From PVC group bacterium (lineage in GTDB: Bacteria; Verrucomicrobiota; Kiritimatiellia; UBA8416), in NCBI GenBank assembly GCA_003567805.1, contig PWYP01000143.1, forward strand, positions 1 to 64,000: DNA of 64,000 nt, read 5' to 3'. The notes below the pieces were generated by a model that ran no database searches, was not told where the DNA came from, and saw only the letters and a program-made list of their open reading frames with translations. Position 1 is the stretch's first letter. The number at the start of each line of letters is the position of its first letter. The position numbers and the translations under genes are program-made. Of this stretch, positions 36,199 to 46,268 are shown in pieces.

Positions 36199-37899
36199 AT
36201 GAGTGAAGAGACCATACAAGATCCTTTGCTGCTGCTTCTGATAGAGCAGGGAGTCTTGACCGGAGAGCAGGCCGAAGATGTGCAATCCGAGCATGCGGAA
36301 TCCGGCAAGTCGATTCGTGCTATCGTCATAGATCTCGGGCTCATTAGTGAAGATAACCTGTTGGATATCATAGCTGCTTTTCTGGGGACGCGCGTCGTTA
36401 ATTTGCCTGCCTTGGATATCCCCGTAGAGACGATTCGTGGTGTGCCTGCTAGTGTTGCCCGTATGTATAATGTTGTTCCCGTCACCGTAACAGACACATC
36501 CGTGGAACTGGCTACGTTTGACATGGTCAGCACACAAACGATGGATGAGTTGATGTTTGTTCTGACCTGTGACGTGTCTTTTGTTTTGGCGCGAGCGGAT
36601 GATGTAAAAGCATGTATTAATCAATTTTACGGGGATGACAGTGCTGCGGTTAACGATATGCTATCAACGCTGGAAGGCGTTGATGATGAGGAATTGCAGA
36701 TCGGCGACGAAACGGATGAAAAGGGGCTGGAGGAGGCTGCTGGTTCCACGCCGGTAATCCGTTTTGTGAACTTGGTGTTATATCAAGCCGTGAATGACCG
36801 TGCTTCCGATATTCATTTGGAACCGTTTGAAAAAGAGTTTCGTATTCGTTACCGCGTCGATGGTGCGCTATATGAAATGGCCCCTCCGCCAAGGCGTTTG
36901 GCTTTGCCGCTTATCTCACGTATTAAAGTTATGTCGGGTTTGAATATTGCGGAACGCCGCTTGCCACAAGATGGGCGGATTCAGCTTTCGATTGGTGGCC
37001 GTTCTATCGATTTGCGTGTTTCTACCTTGCCAACACAATTTGGCGAAAGTGTTGTATTGCGTGTGCTGGACCAGAGCAATGTGCAGTTGAGTGTTGAGAA
37101 TCTTGGCATGCCTGATGATGTGTATGAAAAATTCACGGGCGATATTGTTAAACCGAATGGGATTGTGATCGTTACGGGGCCCACGGGGTCCGGTAAGACG
37201 ACGACATTATATTCGGGCTTAAAACGCGTGAATACGATTGATCGTAAGCTGCTAACAGCAGAGGAGCCCGTTGAGTATAATATCGAGGGTATTATGCAAG
37301 TTCCGGTGAAGGAAAGCACGGGTAATACGTTTGCGAATGTGCTACGTGCTTTTTTGCGTCAGGATCCCGACATCATCATGATTGGTGAAATTCGTGATAT
37401 TGAAACAGCGCAGATTGCCGTTCAAGCATCACTGACAGGTCACTTGGTGTTCAGTACCTTGCATACCAATGATGCTGCTGGTGCCGTCACGCGTTTAATT
37501 GATATGGGCATTGAGCCCTTTCTGATTGCTTCTACGCTTGAAGCCGTTTTAGGTCAACGTTTGGTACGGACGGTTTGTGATCAATGCAAGACGGCATATG
37601 AGCCTGAAGATGATGTTCTGGATATGTTAGGGCTTTCTCGCAGTGATATAGGAGGTCGTTCCTTCTATTATGGGTCCGGTTGCTCCTACTGTAATGATAC
37701 AGGATATCATGGACGGCGCGGACTATATGAATATCTGGCTGTAACGGAGTCGATTCGAGACATGATTAATGATCGTAAACCTACGATTGTTATTCGCGAT
37801 AAAGCTGTTTCGCAGGGGATGACGACGATGCGGCAGCATGGTATTCAATGCCTTCTGGATGGTTACACCACGGTGGACGAGGTTTTGAAGTATACATAA
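36199..37899 (+). CDS. pilB: PilB/GspE-type assembly ATPase (second copy)
   Basis: A 566-aa paralogue of the gene at 33365, of equal length and domain order: MshEN region (about 1-145), A-S-D-I-H-L-E-P, Walker [10 protein letters not shown], Walker B I-I-M-I-G-E-I-R-D, His box [11 protein letters not shown] and a tetracysteine site (C-D-Q-C and C-S-Y-C). Both copies keep all motor motifs, so both should be active. It ends TAA overlapping the next ATG by one base. Whether the two serve one machine or separate T4P and T2S machines cannot be told from sequence. Confidence 0.92.
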   Translation: MSEETIQDPLLLLLIEQGVLTGEQAEDVQSEHAESGKSIRAIVIDLGLISEDNLLDIIAAFLGTRVVNLPALDIPVETIRGVPASVARMYNVVPVTVTDTSVELATFDMVSTQTMDELMFVLTCDVSFVLARADDVKACINQFYGDDSAAVNDMLSTLEGVDDEELQIGDETDEKGLEEAAGSTPVIRFVNLVLYQAVNDRASDIHLEPFEKEFRIRYRVDGALYEMAPPPRRLALPLISRIKVMSGLNIAERRLPQDGRIQLSIGGRSIDLRVSTLPTQFGESVVLRVLDQSNVQLSVENLGMPDDVYEKFTGDIVKPNGIVIVTGPTGSGKTTTLYSGLKRVNTIDRKLLTAEEPVEYNIEGIMQVPVKESTGNTFANVLRAFLRQDPDIIMIGEIRDIETAQIAVQASLTGHLVFSTLHTNDAAGAVTRLIDMGIEPFLIASTLEAVLGQRLVRTVCDQCKTAYEPEDDVLDMLGLSRSDIGGRSFYYGSGCSYCNDTGYHGRRGLYEYLAVTESIRDMINDRKPTIVIRDKAVSQGMTTMRQHGIQCLLDGYTTVDEVLKYT

Positions 37900-39662
37900 T
37901 GACTTTATCTTCCTTCATGCAAAACCGTTGGTTTCTCAAAATGGGCAGCACTCCCTACATGCGTCTGGTGCGCTATGCACGGCCACATTTGGCGCGCCTG
38001 ATCGTAGGGGGGGTATGCGGTATTCTGTTTGCCGGTTCTACGGTTGGGGCATTGCCTGTTATCGAGGAAATGCTTGGTCGCTTCTTTGATACGGATCAGC
38101 CACTGACGGTGCGTGCGGCGACGATTATTGGTAGCATACTGGTCGTGTTGCTCTTCGTGCGCGGAATCGGACAGTTCCTGAACAGCTATCTTATTCAGTG
38201 GGTAGGGAATCGTGTTGTAATGGATTTACGCGTGGCAACATTTCGCCATTTGCAGGATTTGCCAGTAGGGTATTTTAATACCACTGAAACCGGTGAAATG
38301 ATTTCCCGCACGGTAAATGACTCGATGATGCTGGAGCGGGCTGTGTCAACCGTGCTGACGGATCTTGCGCGTCAACCGATCTTGCTCGTTGGCGCAGCCG
38401 TGTATGCCATTACAAGAAATTGGCGTTTGGCGATGGCAGCGTTGGTTGTGTTCCCGCTTTGTATTGTACCGATTGCCGTGTTCGGTCGGCGTGTACGCAA
38501 AGCTGCCAGACAAAGTCAGGAATGGCTTTCTGAAATGGTATCTATTATGCAGGAATCCATTCGGGGGGTTCGTATTGTAAAGGCTTTTTGTATGGAGCAT
38601 CGTGAGCAAAATCGTTTTGCGAATGCCTGTCTTGTGTTTTTTGGACGAACGATGCGCGTGGTTCGTGCGAAGTCGGTTATCGAGCCTCTGATGGTTTTGC
38701 TGGCTGGGGTGGGGATTGTACTGGCCCTGTTTTATGCGGTTTCGCTAGGGATGGCCTGGAACGAGTTTATTGTAATGGCATTAGCACTTTTTTTGCTGTA
38801 TGAGCCGGTGAAGAAATTGAGCAAGATTCACTTGAGTGTTGCCCAGAGTTCTGCAGCAGCAGAGCGCATTTTTGAGATTCTTGACACGCCTGTGCTGGTT
38901 GCGGATTGCGTTGATGCGAAAGAGTTGGCGGAGCCGATTCGGGAAATTAGTTTTTCGCATATTGATTTTGCCTATCAGGATGAACCCGTACTGCGCGACA
39001 TTGATTTGACGGTTAAAGCTGGAGAACGGATTGCATTAGTGGGTGGATCTGGCGCAGGCAAAACAACACTTGTCAATTTACTGCCACGTTTTTTTGACGT
39101 TACCCATGGCCAGATATTGATTAATGGTGCAGATATCCGCGAGTATACATTACGCTCGCTGCGATTAAAAATGGGTGTCGTTACACAGGACATTTTCTTA
39201 TTTAACGACACGATAGCTGCCAATATTGCCTATGGTTGTCCTGATGCATCGCGCGCGTCTATCGAGCGAGCGGCGAAGCAGGCTTATGCCGATGCGTTCA
39301 TAGAACAGCTTCCGCAGGGATATGATACGATGGCTGGCGAATTGGGTATGTTGCTGTCAGGAGGGCAAAGACAGCGACTGGCGATTGCGAGAGCCATGCT
39401 GAATGATCCAGAAATATTAATTCTCGATGAAGCCACGAGCGCTTTGGATACTGAGTCTGAACGTATGGTTCAAAAGGCGATTGATCAACTCGTTGAAGGA
39501 CGTACGGTTTTTGCCATTGCGCATCGTCTTTCAACCATTATGAATTGTGATCGGATTCTCGTCTTGGAGCATGGACGAATTGTTGAGTCAGGCACACATT
39601 CCGATTTACTGACACAGAGTGGCATTTATCGTCGTTTGCACGATATGCAGTTCACGCCTTGA
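37899..39662 (+). CDS. MsbA-like ABC exporter (fused permease and ATPase)
   Basis: A 587-residue half-transporter: six transmembrane helices (about 30-330) and an ATPase domain (about 345-587) with Walker [10 protein letters not shown], signature L-S-G-G-Q-R-Q-R-L, Walker [13 protein letters not shown] and I-A-H-R-L-S-T. It resembles lipid A flippase MsbA in length and layout, but drug or peptide exporters of the same family look alike. The start ATG 37899 overlaps the pilB stop; an upstream TTG inside pilB is rejected. Confidence 0.85.
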   Translation: MTLSSFMQNRWFLKMGSTPYMRLVRYARPHLARLIVGGVCGILFAGSTVGALPVIEEMLGRFFDTDQPLTVRAATIIGSILVVLLFVRGIGQFLNSYLIQWVGNRVVMDLRVATFRHLQDLPVGYFNTTETGEMISRTVNDSMMLERAVSTVLTDLARQPILLVGAAVYAITRNWRLAMAALVVFPLCIVPIAVFGRRVRKAARQSQEWLSEMVSIMQESIRGVRIVKAFCMEHREQNRFANACLVFFGRTMRVVRAKSVIEPLMVLLAGVGIVLALFYAVSLGMAWNEFIVMALALFLLYEPVKKLSKIHLSVAQSSAAAERIFEILDTPVLVADCVDAKELAEPIREISFSHIDFAYQDEPVLRDIDLTVKAGERIALVGGSGAGKTTLVNLLPRFFDVTHGQILINGADIREYTLRSLRLKMGVVTQDIFLFNDTIAANIAYGCPDASRASIERAAKQAYADAFIEQLPQGYDTMAGELGMLLSGGQRQRLAIARAMLNDPEILILDEATSALDTESERMVQKAIDQLVEGRTVFAIAHRLSTIMNCDRILVLEHGRIVESGTHSDLLTQSGIYRRLHDMQFTP

Positions 39663-39672
39663 GGAGATGCGA

Positions 39673-40089
39673 GTGAAAAGTTATCGAAAAGAGTTATGGT
39701 TTGAGGTGCCGAAGCGTCGGCAGTTGTTGCATATTACGGATGTGGTGGAAACGTGTTTGCGTGAAAGCGGTATTCGCGAAGGTCTGTGCCTCGTAAATGC
39801 AATGCATATCACTGCGAGTGTATTTATTAATGATGACGAGAGTGGTTTGCACGGTGACTTTGAAAAGTGGCTCGAACAGTTAGCCCCGGAAAAGCCTTAT
39901 TCTCAGTATGCCCATAATGGGTATGAGGATAATGCTGATGCGCATTTAAAACGCACCATTATGGGCCGGGAAGTGGTCGTCGCTGTGACAGAAGGCAGGT
40001 TGGACTTCGGGCCATGGGAAAGAATTTTCTATGGTGAGTTCGATGGTGGACGCCGGAAACGGGTATTGGTCAAGATTATTGGGGAATGA
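39673..40089 (+). CDS. yjbQ: YjbQ/UPF0047 family protein
   Basis: A 138-residue protein of the YjbQ family (secondary thiamine-phosphate synthase activity has been reported for members). The start [12 protein letters not shown] is the family signature, and [18 protein letters not shown] and [10 protein letters not shown] follow. GTG 39673 is chosen because GAGGAG sits 6 nt upstream; ATG 39667 directly abuts that site. Confidence 0.9.
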   Translation: MKSYRKELWFEVPKRRQLLHITDVVETCLRESGIREGLCLVNAMHITASVFINDDESGLHGDFEKWLEQLAPEKPYSQYAHNGYEDNADAHLKRTIMGREVVVAVTEGRLDFGPWERIFYGEFDGGRRKRVLVKIIGE

Positions 40090-40101
40090 CGGATCGGATA
40101 C

Positions 40102-41145
40102 ATGCAGACAGCCGATTTTGATTACGAGTTGCCGGAAGAACTCATTGCGCAGGAACCAGCTTTACACCGGTCCGATGCACGTATGTTAGTCGTCCATCGT
40201 GCGACAGGACAGTTGGAACACCGTAATATACGTGACATCGGAGATTATCTCCATGCAGGCGATCTGCTGGTTGTAAATAATACAAAGGTCATTCGCGCAC
40301 GTATTTACGGGCATAAAGTTGCATCGGGTGGTGCTGTTGAGTTATTGCTACTTGAACCCACTACGGATGGTTGCTGGCTTTCGCTGTGTCGGTCTTCTCG
40401 ACAACCCAAACCAGGCGCGCGGTTGTCTCTTGCCGATGGACTTATTCGAGCTGAAGTGGTTTGCCAAGGCGAAGCCGGTCGCATCGAAATTCGACTCGAA
40501 TGTGAGCGGCCGTTGTTTGAAGTCCTTGATGAAGTAGGGGATGTACCGCTGCCCCCTTATATTCATCGCGACCAGCATGATAAAAAGGGAAAAACCGATG
40601 CCGAGCGATACCAAACGGTCTATGCATCACAGCCTGGAGCTGTCGCAGCTCCCACAGCGGGGTTGCATTTTACACCTGAACTGTTTGCTGCCTTGACAGC
40701 TAAAGGCGTCAGGAAAGCGGAGGTCACCTTGCATGTTGGTATCGGGACCTTTCGTCCTGTCGCGGTGGATGATGTAACCGAACATCGCATGGATGAAGAG
40801 CGGTATGAAATACTTCCAGAGGCTGCTCGGATAATTTCTCAAACGCGTGTTAATGGGGGGCGGGTTGTAGCTGTTGGTAGTACCTCTGTGCGCACTCTGG
40901 AAACCGTGATGCGTAGAGAGGGAGATATCCTTCCGGGGGCTGGTCGCAGTGACCTTTTTATCTACCCACCATATTCCTTTAGAGCTGTAGATTATATGTT
41001 GACCAATTTCCATCTGCCCAAATCCACTCTGATTATGATGGTGAGTGCTCTAGCAGGCAGGGAATTGATCATGCAAGCATATGCAGAAGCGGTGCGCGAG
41101 CGATACCGCTTCTACAGTTATGGCGATTGCATGCTGATTCTGTAG
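40102..41145 (+). CDS. queA: tRNA preQ1(34) S-adenosylmethionine ribosyltransferase-isomerase
   Basis: A 347-residue enzyme of queuosine synthesis that transfers and isomerises ribose from SAM to preQ1 in tRNA. Motifs: F-D-Y-E-L-P-E-E-L-I-A-Q, N-N-T-K-V-I-R-A-R, A-A-P-T-A-G-L-H-F-T, L-H-V-G-I-G-T-F-R-P-V and T-N-F-H-L-P-K-S-T. Its stop is 3 bp from the stop of the converging frr gene. Confidence 0.96.
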   Translation: MQTADFDYELPEELIAQEPALHRSDARMLVVHRATGQLEHRNIRDIGDYLHAGDLLVVNNTKVIRARIYGHKVASGGAVELLLLEPTTDGCWLSLCRSSRQPKPGARLSLADGLIRAEVVCQGEAGRIEIRLECERPLFEVLDEVGDVPLPPYIHRDQHDKKGKTDAERYQTVYASQPGAVAAPTAGLHFTPELFAALTAKGVRKAEVTLHVGIGTFRPVAVDDVTEHRMDEERYEILPEAARIISQTRVNGGRVVAVGSTSVRTLETVMRREGDILPGAGRSDLFIYPPYSFRAVDYMLTNFHLPKSTLIMMVSALAGRELIMQAYAEAVRERYRFYSYGDCMLIL

Positions 41146-41148
41146 GAA

Positions 41149-41712
41149 TCAGACTTCCATTACTTCGGCTTCTTTAGCTTTCAAATCAGCGTCGATTTTG
41201 GCGATATGATCGTCGGTGAATTTCTGGATTTTTTTAAGAGCTTCGTCTCGCTCATCTTCGGTTGTCTTTCCGCCTTTCTCTAGCGCTTTGACGGCATCAT
41301 TGGCCTCGCGACGTACGTTGCGAATCGCAACCCTGCCATCTTCGGCCATACGCTTAGCTAATTTCGTCATTTCAACCCGTCGTTCCGTGCTTAGTTCGGG
41401 GATCGGAATGCGTATGACACGGCCATCATTCATCGGCGTAACACCCAGATTCGCAGCGAGAATCGCTTTTTCGATTTCTGCAAGTGCGGTTGGATCGTAG
41501 GCATTAATAACAATGAGGCGGGGTTCCGGTGTTGAAATACCAGCTAGTTCGCGCAATCTCGTCATCGAACCATAATAGGACACGGTAACATTTTCTACCA
41601 GCGCCGGTGAGGCTTTGCCGGTGCGCAAACCGGAAAATTGTTCATGGAAAAAATCCATCGATTTATCCATTTTATCTTCGGCTTCAAACAAGATTTCATC
41701 AATTGATTCCAT
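41149..41712 (-). CDS. frr: Ribosome recycling factor
   Basis: A 187-residue RRF that with EF-G splits post-termination ribosomes. L-R-T-G-K-A-S-P-A-L-V and R-I-P-I-P-E-L-S-T-E-R-R plus V-R-R-E-A-N-D are diagnostic. It lies 11 bp after pyrH, the usual neighbour; tsf and rpsB are not here. Confidence 0.97.
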   Translation of the reverse strand: MESIDEILFEAEDKMDKSMDFFHEQFSGLRTGKASPALVENVTVSYYGSMTRLRELAGISTPEPRLIVINAYDPTALAEIEKAILAANLGVTPMNDGRVIRIPIPELSTERRVEMTKLAKRMAEDGRVAIRNVRREANDAVKALEKGGKTTEDERDEALKKIQKFTDDHIAKIDADLKAKEAEVMEV

Positions 41713-41723
41713 GTTATTCCTCC

Positions 41724-42458
41724 TTACGATTCGTCAGTTACCAGTGTTCCTACGGTTTCTCCTGCTACCACGCGTTCCAAGGTGTTTTCGGAAAAAAAGT
41801 CAAATACAACAATGGGGATATGATTTTCCATACACAGGGAGAAAGCTGCGGCGTCCATGACCTTCAGGTTACGGGATATAGCTTCCGTATAGGTGATCGT
41901 ATCAAAACGTTTGGCATCCGGGTTGTTGACAGGATCTTCTGTGTAGATGCCATTGACTTTGGTTGCTTTCAGTAGTGCGTTCGCTCCCATTTCACTGGCA
42001 CGCAGGGCCGCCGCAGTATCAGTGCTGAAAAATGGATTTCCAGTCCCACCGCCAAAGATGACAACACGCTTCTTTTCCAGATGGCGTAATGTCCTTCGTA
42101 AGATAAAGGGTTCCGCAACCCGAGGCATGGAGATAGCAGTTTGTACGCGCGTTTCCAGACCGATTTGTTCCAGTCCGTTTTGTAGGGCTAGGGCGTTCAT
42201 AATGGTTGCCAGCATGCCCATATAATCGCCGCATGATCGATTGATGCCGCGCTGGGCACCGCTTAGCCCCCGGAATAAGTTGCCGCCGCCAACGACAATG
42301 CCTACTTCGACGCCTTGTTCGACAACATGTTGGATGCGAGTTGCTACATGGGCAACCGCATCGGGGTCAATCGCCAATCCTTTTTCACGATTTTGCAGCG
42401 TTTCGCCGCTTAGTTTCAGTAAAATGCGTTTGTATTTTAGCTCTGCAGTCGTACTCAT
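41724..42458 (-). CDS. pyrH: Uridylate kinase
   Basis: A 244-residue bacterial UMP kinase. L-K-L-S-G-E-T-L at the start, G-G-G-N-L-F-R-G, D-Y-M-G-M-L-A-T-I-M-N and G-G-G-T-G-N-P-F-F-S-T-D-T-A-A are the amino-acid-kinase-fold landmarks. It reads with frr. Confidence 0.97.
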   Translation of the reverse strand: MSTTAELKYKRILLKLSGETLQNREKGLAIDPDAVAHVATRIQHVVEQGVEVGIVVGGGNLFRGLSGAQRGINRSCGDYMGMLATIMNALALQNGLEQIGLETRVQTAISMPRVAEPFILRRTLRHLEKKRVVIFGGGTGNPFFSTDTAAALRASEMGANALLKATKVNGIYTEDPVNNPDAKRFDTITYTEAISRNLKVMDAAAFSLCMENHIPIVVFDFFSENTLERVVAGETVGTLVTDES

Positions 42459-42530
42459 GATTTCCCCGTTTGGTTTGACTGCGTTGAACCATAAACGAAA
42501 TAATACCGATCTACAAGCGTCAACATTTTG

Positions 42531-43523
42531 TTATGCAGGTCCTTGTATCTCAACCACGGAGGCTTTTCCTTCGACAGGGGTGAGTGTGAACCGTTTTGCA
42601 GCCGCTGGGATGAGGCAGGATGTACCTGCTGAGGCTGCGGCAACTACACCATTGGCCCCGATCAAAACTTTGCCTTTCGATACAAACAAAATCCGAAATC
42701 CAGCCGGATCGATCGAGAAAGGTCTCGGCTCTTGTAGATTCCATCCCGTGGCAGTAAAGAATCGTGTTTTCAGGATGTCATACGGATGATTATTACCATC
42801 GGCTGGTAGCGGGCGGGGTGAAGATATTTCTGGTTTTAGGCGATTCCAGTCTATGACTTGCATAGCCTGTTCGATATGAAGTTCTCGTGACTTGCCATGA
42901 TCATCTACTCGGTTCCAGTCGAAAACCCGATAGGTTGTATTTGAATTTTGTTGGATTTCCAGCAGTAGGCAACCTGCTCCAATGGCATGCACCTTTCCGC
43001 CAGGAACAAAGACTGTCCTACCCGGTTTTGCGGCTACTTTTGCAAGTGCGTGTTCCAGGGTTCCATCGAAAATTGCTGCTTTGAAAGATTCTGGTGTAAC
43101 TTCCGGTTGCATGCCGGCATAGATTTTGGCATCAGCAGTGGCGTCGAGTATATACCACATTTCGGTTTTGGGCTCGCCCCCGGTACACTGAGCGTTATTG
43201 TCATTGGGGTGTACCTGCACGCTGAGGTCTTCACGCGCATCTATGATTTTGATCAGCAGAGGGAATCTGTCACAACCTTCATGCTGTGGGCCGAGTAGGT
43301 CCGTTTGTAACATTTGCACCAATTGCTGCAGGCTTTGTCCCTTGAGTGGGCCATTGGTTACCATGCTCATGCCTTCTGGGCGATCGGCGACTTCCCAAGA
43401 TTCCGCGCATCGTGCCGGTGTGTCTTGCCGCTGAAACGTCGATCTGATTCTGTCTCCGCCCCAGATGTAATCTTTGTACACCGGTTTACATAGGTAAGGA
43501 TAGATGTTTTCGGGTTGGTTCAT
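42531..43523 (-). CDS. manA: Mannose-6-phosphate isomerase, class I
   Basis: A 330-residue cupin enzyme that interconverts fructose 6-phosphate and mannose 6-phosphate. Metal ligands are visible in V-Q-V-H-P-N-D (His), K-T-E-M-W-Y (Glu) and G-K-V-H-A-I-G (His), after Y-K-D-Y-I-W-G-G near the start. It is the short bacterial form. It ends 72 bp before pyrH and shares its strand. It probably feeds GDP-mannose and glycan synthesis. Confidence 0.92.
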   Translation of the reverse strand: MNQPENIYPYLCKPVYKDYIWGGDRIRSTFQRQDTPARCAESWEVADRPEGMSMVTNGPLKGQSLQQLVQMLQTDLLGPQHEGCDRFPLLIKIIDAREDLSVQVHPNDNNAQCTGGEPKTEMWYILDATADAKIYAGMQPEVTPESFKAAIFDGTLEHALAKVAAKPGRTVFVPGGKVHAIGAGCLLLEIQQNSNTTYRVFDWNRVDDHGKSRELHIEQAMQVIDWNRLKPEISSPRPLPADGNNHPYDILKTRFFTATGWNLQEPRPFSIDPAGFRILFVSKGKVLIGANGVVAAASAGTSCLIPAAAKRFTLTPVEGKASVVEIQGPA

Positions 43524-43568
43524 AATGATTCGTTCCTCTCGGATATTTCTTGCTTGTACGAAACGCTG

Positions 43569-44888
43569 CTAACTTGGGTCGCTGACTTCCGGCAATCTGT
43601 ATGCGTATGCACCAGCGCAAAAAGATAGGATGGCCAATAGCATGATGGTTGGTGCTGCTCCCAGAATGTCTCCCATCAATCCCAACAGTCCGCCGAGAAG
43701 CATGAGAACACCAATCAATGTATTAGATATAGCGAGATATGCAGCGCGGTTTTCTGTGGTAGACATGTCGACAAGATATACTTTTCGTCCGAGACGCAAG
43801 CCGCCGTGCATGATGTTGAGCAGGAAGAAAATGATTGCCATGCCAAAGGTACCCGTTGCCCAATGCCATTGGGCGATAGTGGCAGTGAAAGTGAATACGC
43901 CGAGGATGCCCGCCCCTGTGGCTCCAATCGCCATGACACTGCGACTGGAACGGTCTCCGAGTCTTCCCCAGAAGGGGGCTGATATGCTAGCAGCAAGGCC
44001 ATTTGATATAATCAAAAGGCCTAGTCCTTTCAGGTCGGCATCTGCGGTCTGCTGTGCCAGCAGCACATAGAAGGGGGGAGCCAGCGCAATTGCAAGCAGG
44101 AGGGCTCGTGCGATCACAAAATGGAGGAATGGTTTGTCGGTGCGCAATAGTGACAGTTGTTGCAAAGCTACCTGTAAGGCATTTCCTCCTCCGCTAGTGG
44201 CACCGGGAACTTCGGCAATAAAGGCGAAACTGATAGCACCCAGTAACCAGAGGATTCCGCCTGCGATAAGCAACGTAGAAAATACGCTTACGCCATATTG
44301 CTCTAGTTGCCGTGTGCCCATCAGAATGCCAATGGTAAGAACAGCAATACCGGAAATGCCGGCACTGAGCCCCATGAGACGGCCACGGCGGCTTTTAGAA
44401 ATGGTTTTTCCCAAAACATCTTTTGCGGATACCGAGCAAAGGCCTTCGGCTAAACTGAATAGTATAAGCATGGCAATGATAGCTATCCCAGCCGCGATGC
44501 CCTCTGATGTCCCTGCAGCTAAAGCCATGCCGAACAGACTCAAGGCAGATAATATCGCGCCTGCAATCCAAACGCCTTTGCGTCGAGGCATTTGGCGAAT
44601 AACGGCAGCAATGATCATTTGTGGAAGTAGCTTGCCAGCTTCTCGAATCGGAACCAAAAAGCCCGTTAGAATCGTTGGTACGCCAAGCGCCCCGAAAATC
44701 CAGGGGATCACCAGTTTGGCACTTGCAATTTCGTCAGCCACCTTGCCAAGCAGATTTCCGCCAAGATAGGCAAAGAAATTCCGTGGCTGGGAATGGCAGG
44801 CTTCGTCGGGGATATCTTTACAGACACGTGCGTCCTCATCACCTGTAATGAAGCTATATAACTGTTCCACTGTATTCTTGTCTGTCAT
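43569..44888 (-). CDS. Major facilitator superfamily transporter
   Basis: A 439-aa membrane protein with about twelve helices in two halves; the hydrophilic first 45 residues (with C-K-D-I-P-D-E-A-C-H) are cytoplasmic. S-K-S-R-R-G-R-L-M-G fits the MFS loop 2-3/8-9 basic signature, and F-W-G-R-L-G-D-R-S-S-R the second. The substrate cannot be inferred. I place the start at 44888 (GGAGA about 9 nt upstream) and not at the upstream ATG 44957. It lies between manA and hydE on the same strand. Confidence 0.8.
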   Translation of the reverse strand: MTDKNTVEQLYSFITGDEDARVCKDIPDEACHSQPRNFFAYLGGNLLGKVADEIASAKLVIPWIFGALGVPTILTGFLVPIREAGKLLPQMIIAAVIRQMPRRKGVWIAGAILSALSLFGMALAAGTSEGIAAGIAIIAMLILFSLAEGLCSVSAKDVLGKTISKSRRGRLMGLSAGISGIAVLTIGILMGTRQLEQYGVSVFSTLLIAGGILWLLGAISFAFIAEVPGATSGGGNALQVALQQLSLLRTDKPFLHFVIARALLLAIALAPPFYVLLAQQTADADLKGLGLLIISNGLAASISAPFWGRLGDRSSRSVMAIGATGAGILGVFTFTATIAQWHWATGTFGMAIIFFLLNIMHGGLRLGRKVYLVDMSTTENRAAYLAISNTLIGVLMLLGGLLGLMGDILGAAPTIMLLAILSFCAGAYAYRLPEVSDPS

Positions 44889-45007
44889 ATTTGTATATCT
44901 CCATGGTGTTGTTCTACATCCCAAAGGCAAGGGCGGCAACAAGAAATACAGTGGCATGGTAATGGCCGCATACTGAAGAATCCTGCTTGCCAGTAGCCGT
45001 TGCTGGT

Positions 45008-46090
45008 TTATACGGCAGAGTGGCTTTTGTGGATTTTATTCATGCGACGGACGTAGTGTGGGGCATCGCCATGTTCTCCATAGCCGATGCTTTCGCCCAC
45101 GGATGCAATACGTCCTTCCAGACAAAATCTACACATGCCCGCATTTTCATCCATACATGGCTTTCCATCGTAAAGCTGATATCCGGTGCGGTAGCGGGTT
45201 TCTGTCAGATTCGGCATGATAATGTTTGCCCCGGCTTCGATGCCCCGTTCTCTCCCCTGTGGGTTGAGGTCTTGCAGGGCTGTGGCTGCAGCGATGTTAA
45301 CGTCTCGTAAGTGGATGCGCGTGAGAGCAATCATGGTTAGTGCCATTTGTAGCTGGCGCGGTCCATCAACGGATGAGACTTGCTGGCCAAGTGGTGTTTC
45401 CGTGTGCGGAATAAATGGTCCCATGCCAATCATATCGATATCCATTTGTTCGAAAAAGTGGAGGTCCTGCACTAGATCCATCGTCGTTTGGCCGGGGATG
45501 CCAATCATTACTCCTGTTCCTGTTTGCCAACCCAGATCGCGCAGCGTGTTCAGACAAGCAACCCGATTCTGAAAATCATGGTCGGGAGGGTGAATGGCGG
45601 CATAAAGGTCAGGGTTCGAGGTTTCAATACGTAGAAGATATCGCTTTGCTCCGGCGGACAACCAACGACGATAGGTGTCTTCAGACTGTTCACCTAGAGA
45701 GAGTGTGATGCCGAGCTCATGGTGGGTTTGCGCATGAATTTCATGTAGTAAGCCCTCAATACGTTTGGTGAAAGCTGGCGTGGCACGCTCGCCACCCTGT
45801 AATACGATAGATCCGTAACGTTGCTGGTGTGCCCAGCGAGCTGCTTCGACAATTTCGGCATCAGACATCTCGTACCGCTCTACATTCGTGTTACCACGTC
45901 GAATACCGCAATAAAGGCAGTCTTTTTGGCATAGATTAGAAAACTCAATCAAACCGCGATAATATACCTTGTTGCCAATATACTGTTCCTTTATCGCATA
46001 GGCTTGCTGATAGAGTGTTGATAGCTTTTCGGCGTCGGTTGTTTCCAGCCAGTCGGCCATTTCCATATCGCTATAATGTACTGTTTGCAT
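45008..46090 (-). CDS. hydE: [FeFe] hydrogenase H-cluster radical SAM maturase HydE
   Basis: A radical SAM enzyme of about 360 aa that helps build the dithiolate-bridged diiron subcluster. C-Q-K-D-C-L-Y-C-G carries the CX3CX2C cluster motif, Y-R-G-L-I-E-F-S-N precedes it, and a second CX7CX2C set (C-M-D-E-N-A-G-M-C-R-F-C) near the C-terminus matches the HydE accessory cluster. G-M-G-P-F-I-P-H-T-E-T-P-L-G is typical of the family. The start is uncertain: 46090 is chosen, 46150 is possible. HydF, HydG and the hydrogenase itself are not in the window. Confidence 0.88.
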   Translation of the reverse strand: MQTVHYSDMEMADWLETTDAEKLSTLYQQAYAIKEQYIGNKVYYRGLIEFSNLCQKDCLYCGIRRGNTNVERYEMSDAEIVEAARWAHQQRYGSIVLQGGERATPAFTKRIEGLLHEIHAQTHHELGITLSLGEQSEDTYRRWLSAGAKRYLLRIETSNPDLYAAIHPPDHDFQNRVACLNTLRDLGWQTGTGVMIGIPGQTTMDLVQDLHFFEQMDIDMIGMGPFIPHTETPLGQQVSSVDGPRQLQMALTMIALTRIHLRDVNIAAATALQDLNPQGRERGIEAGANIIMPNLTETRYRTGYQLYDGKPCMDENAGMCRFCLEGRIASVGESIGYGEHGDAPHYVRRMNKIHKSHSAV

Positions 46091-46268
46091 AGGACGGACA
46101 ACGTAACAAAAGGTAAGAAAGTGAGGAAGAACAAACGTTCGCTGAACCATTTGGTTGCGGTGCGGTAGAGGCGACTAATGGTTGTGAGCACCAAGGCGGT
46201 GCTCGTAGGAGGCGATTAGGATAAACATCCTCTTGCGGTTTGCCTATTGAGCAGGATAGAGTATTGGT

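Noticed and set aside
46186..46204. GAGCACC-GGTGCTC hairpin as a terminator or riboswitch between hydE and the TonB-like gene
   Set aside because: A 7-bp stem without a T run and far from any gene end; could be an operator, but nothing supports a role.
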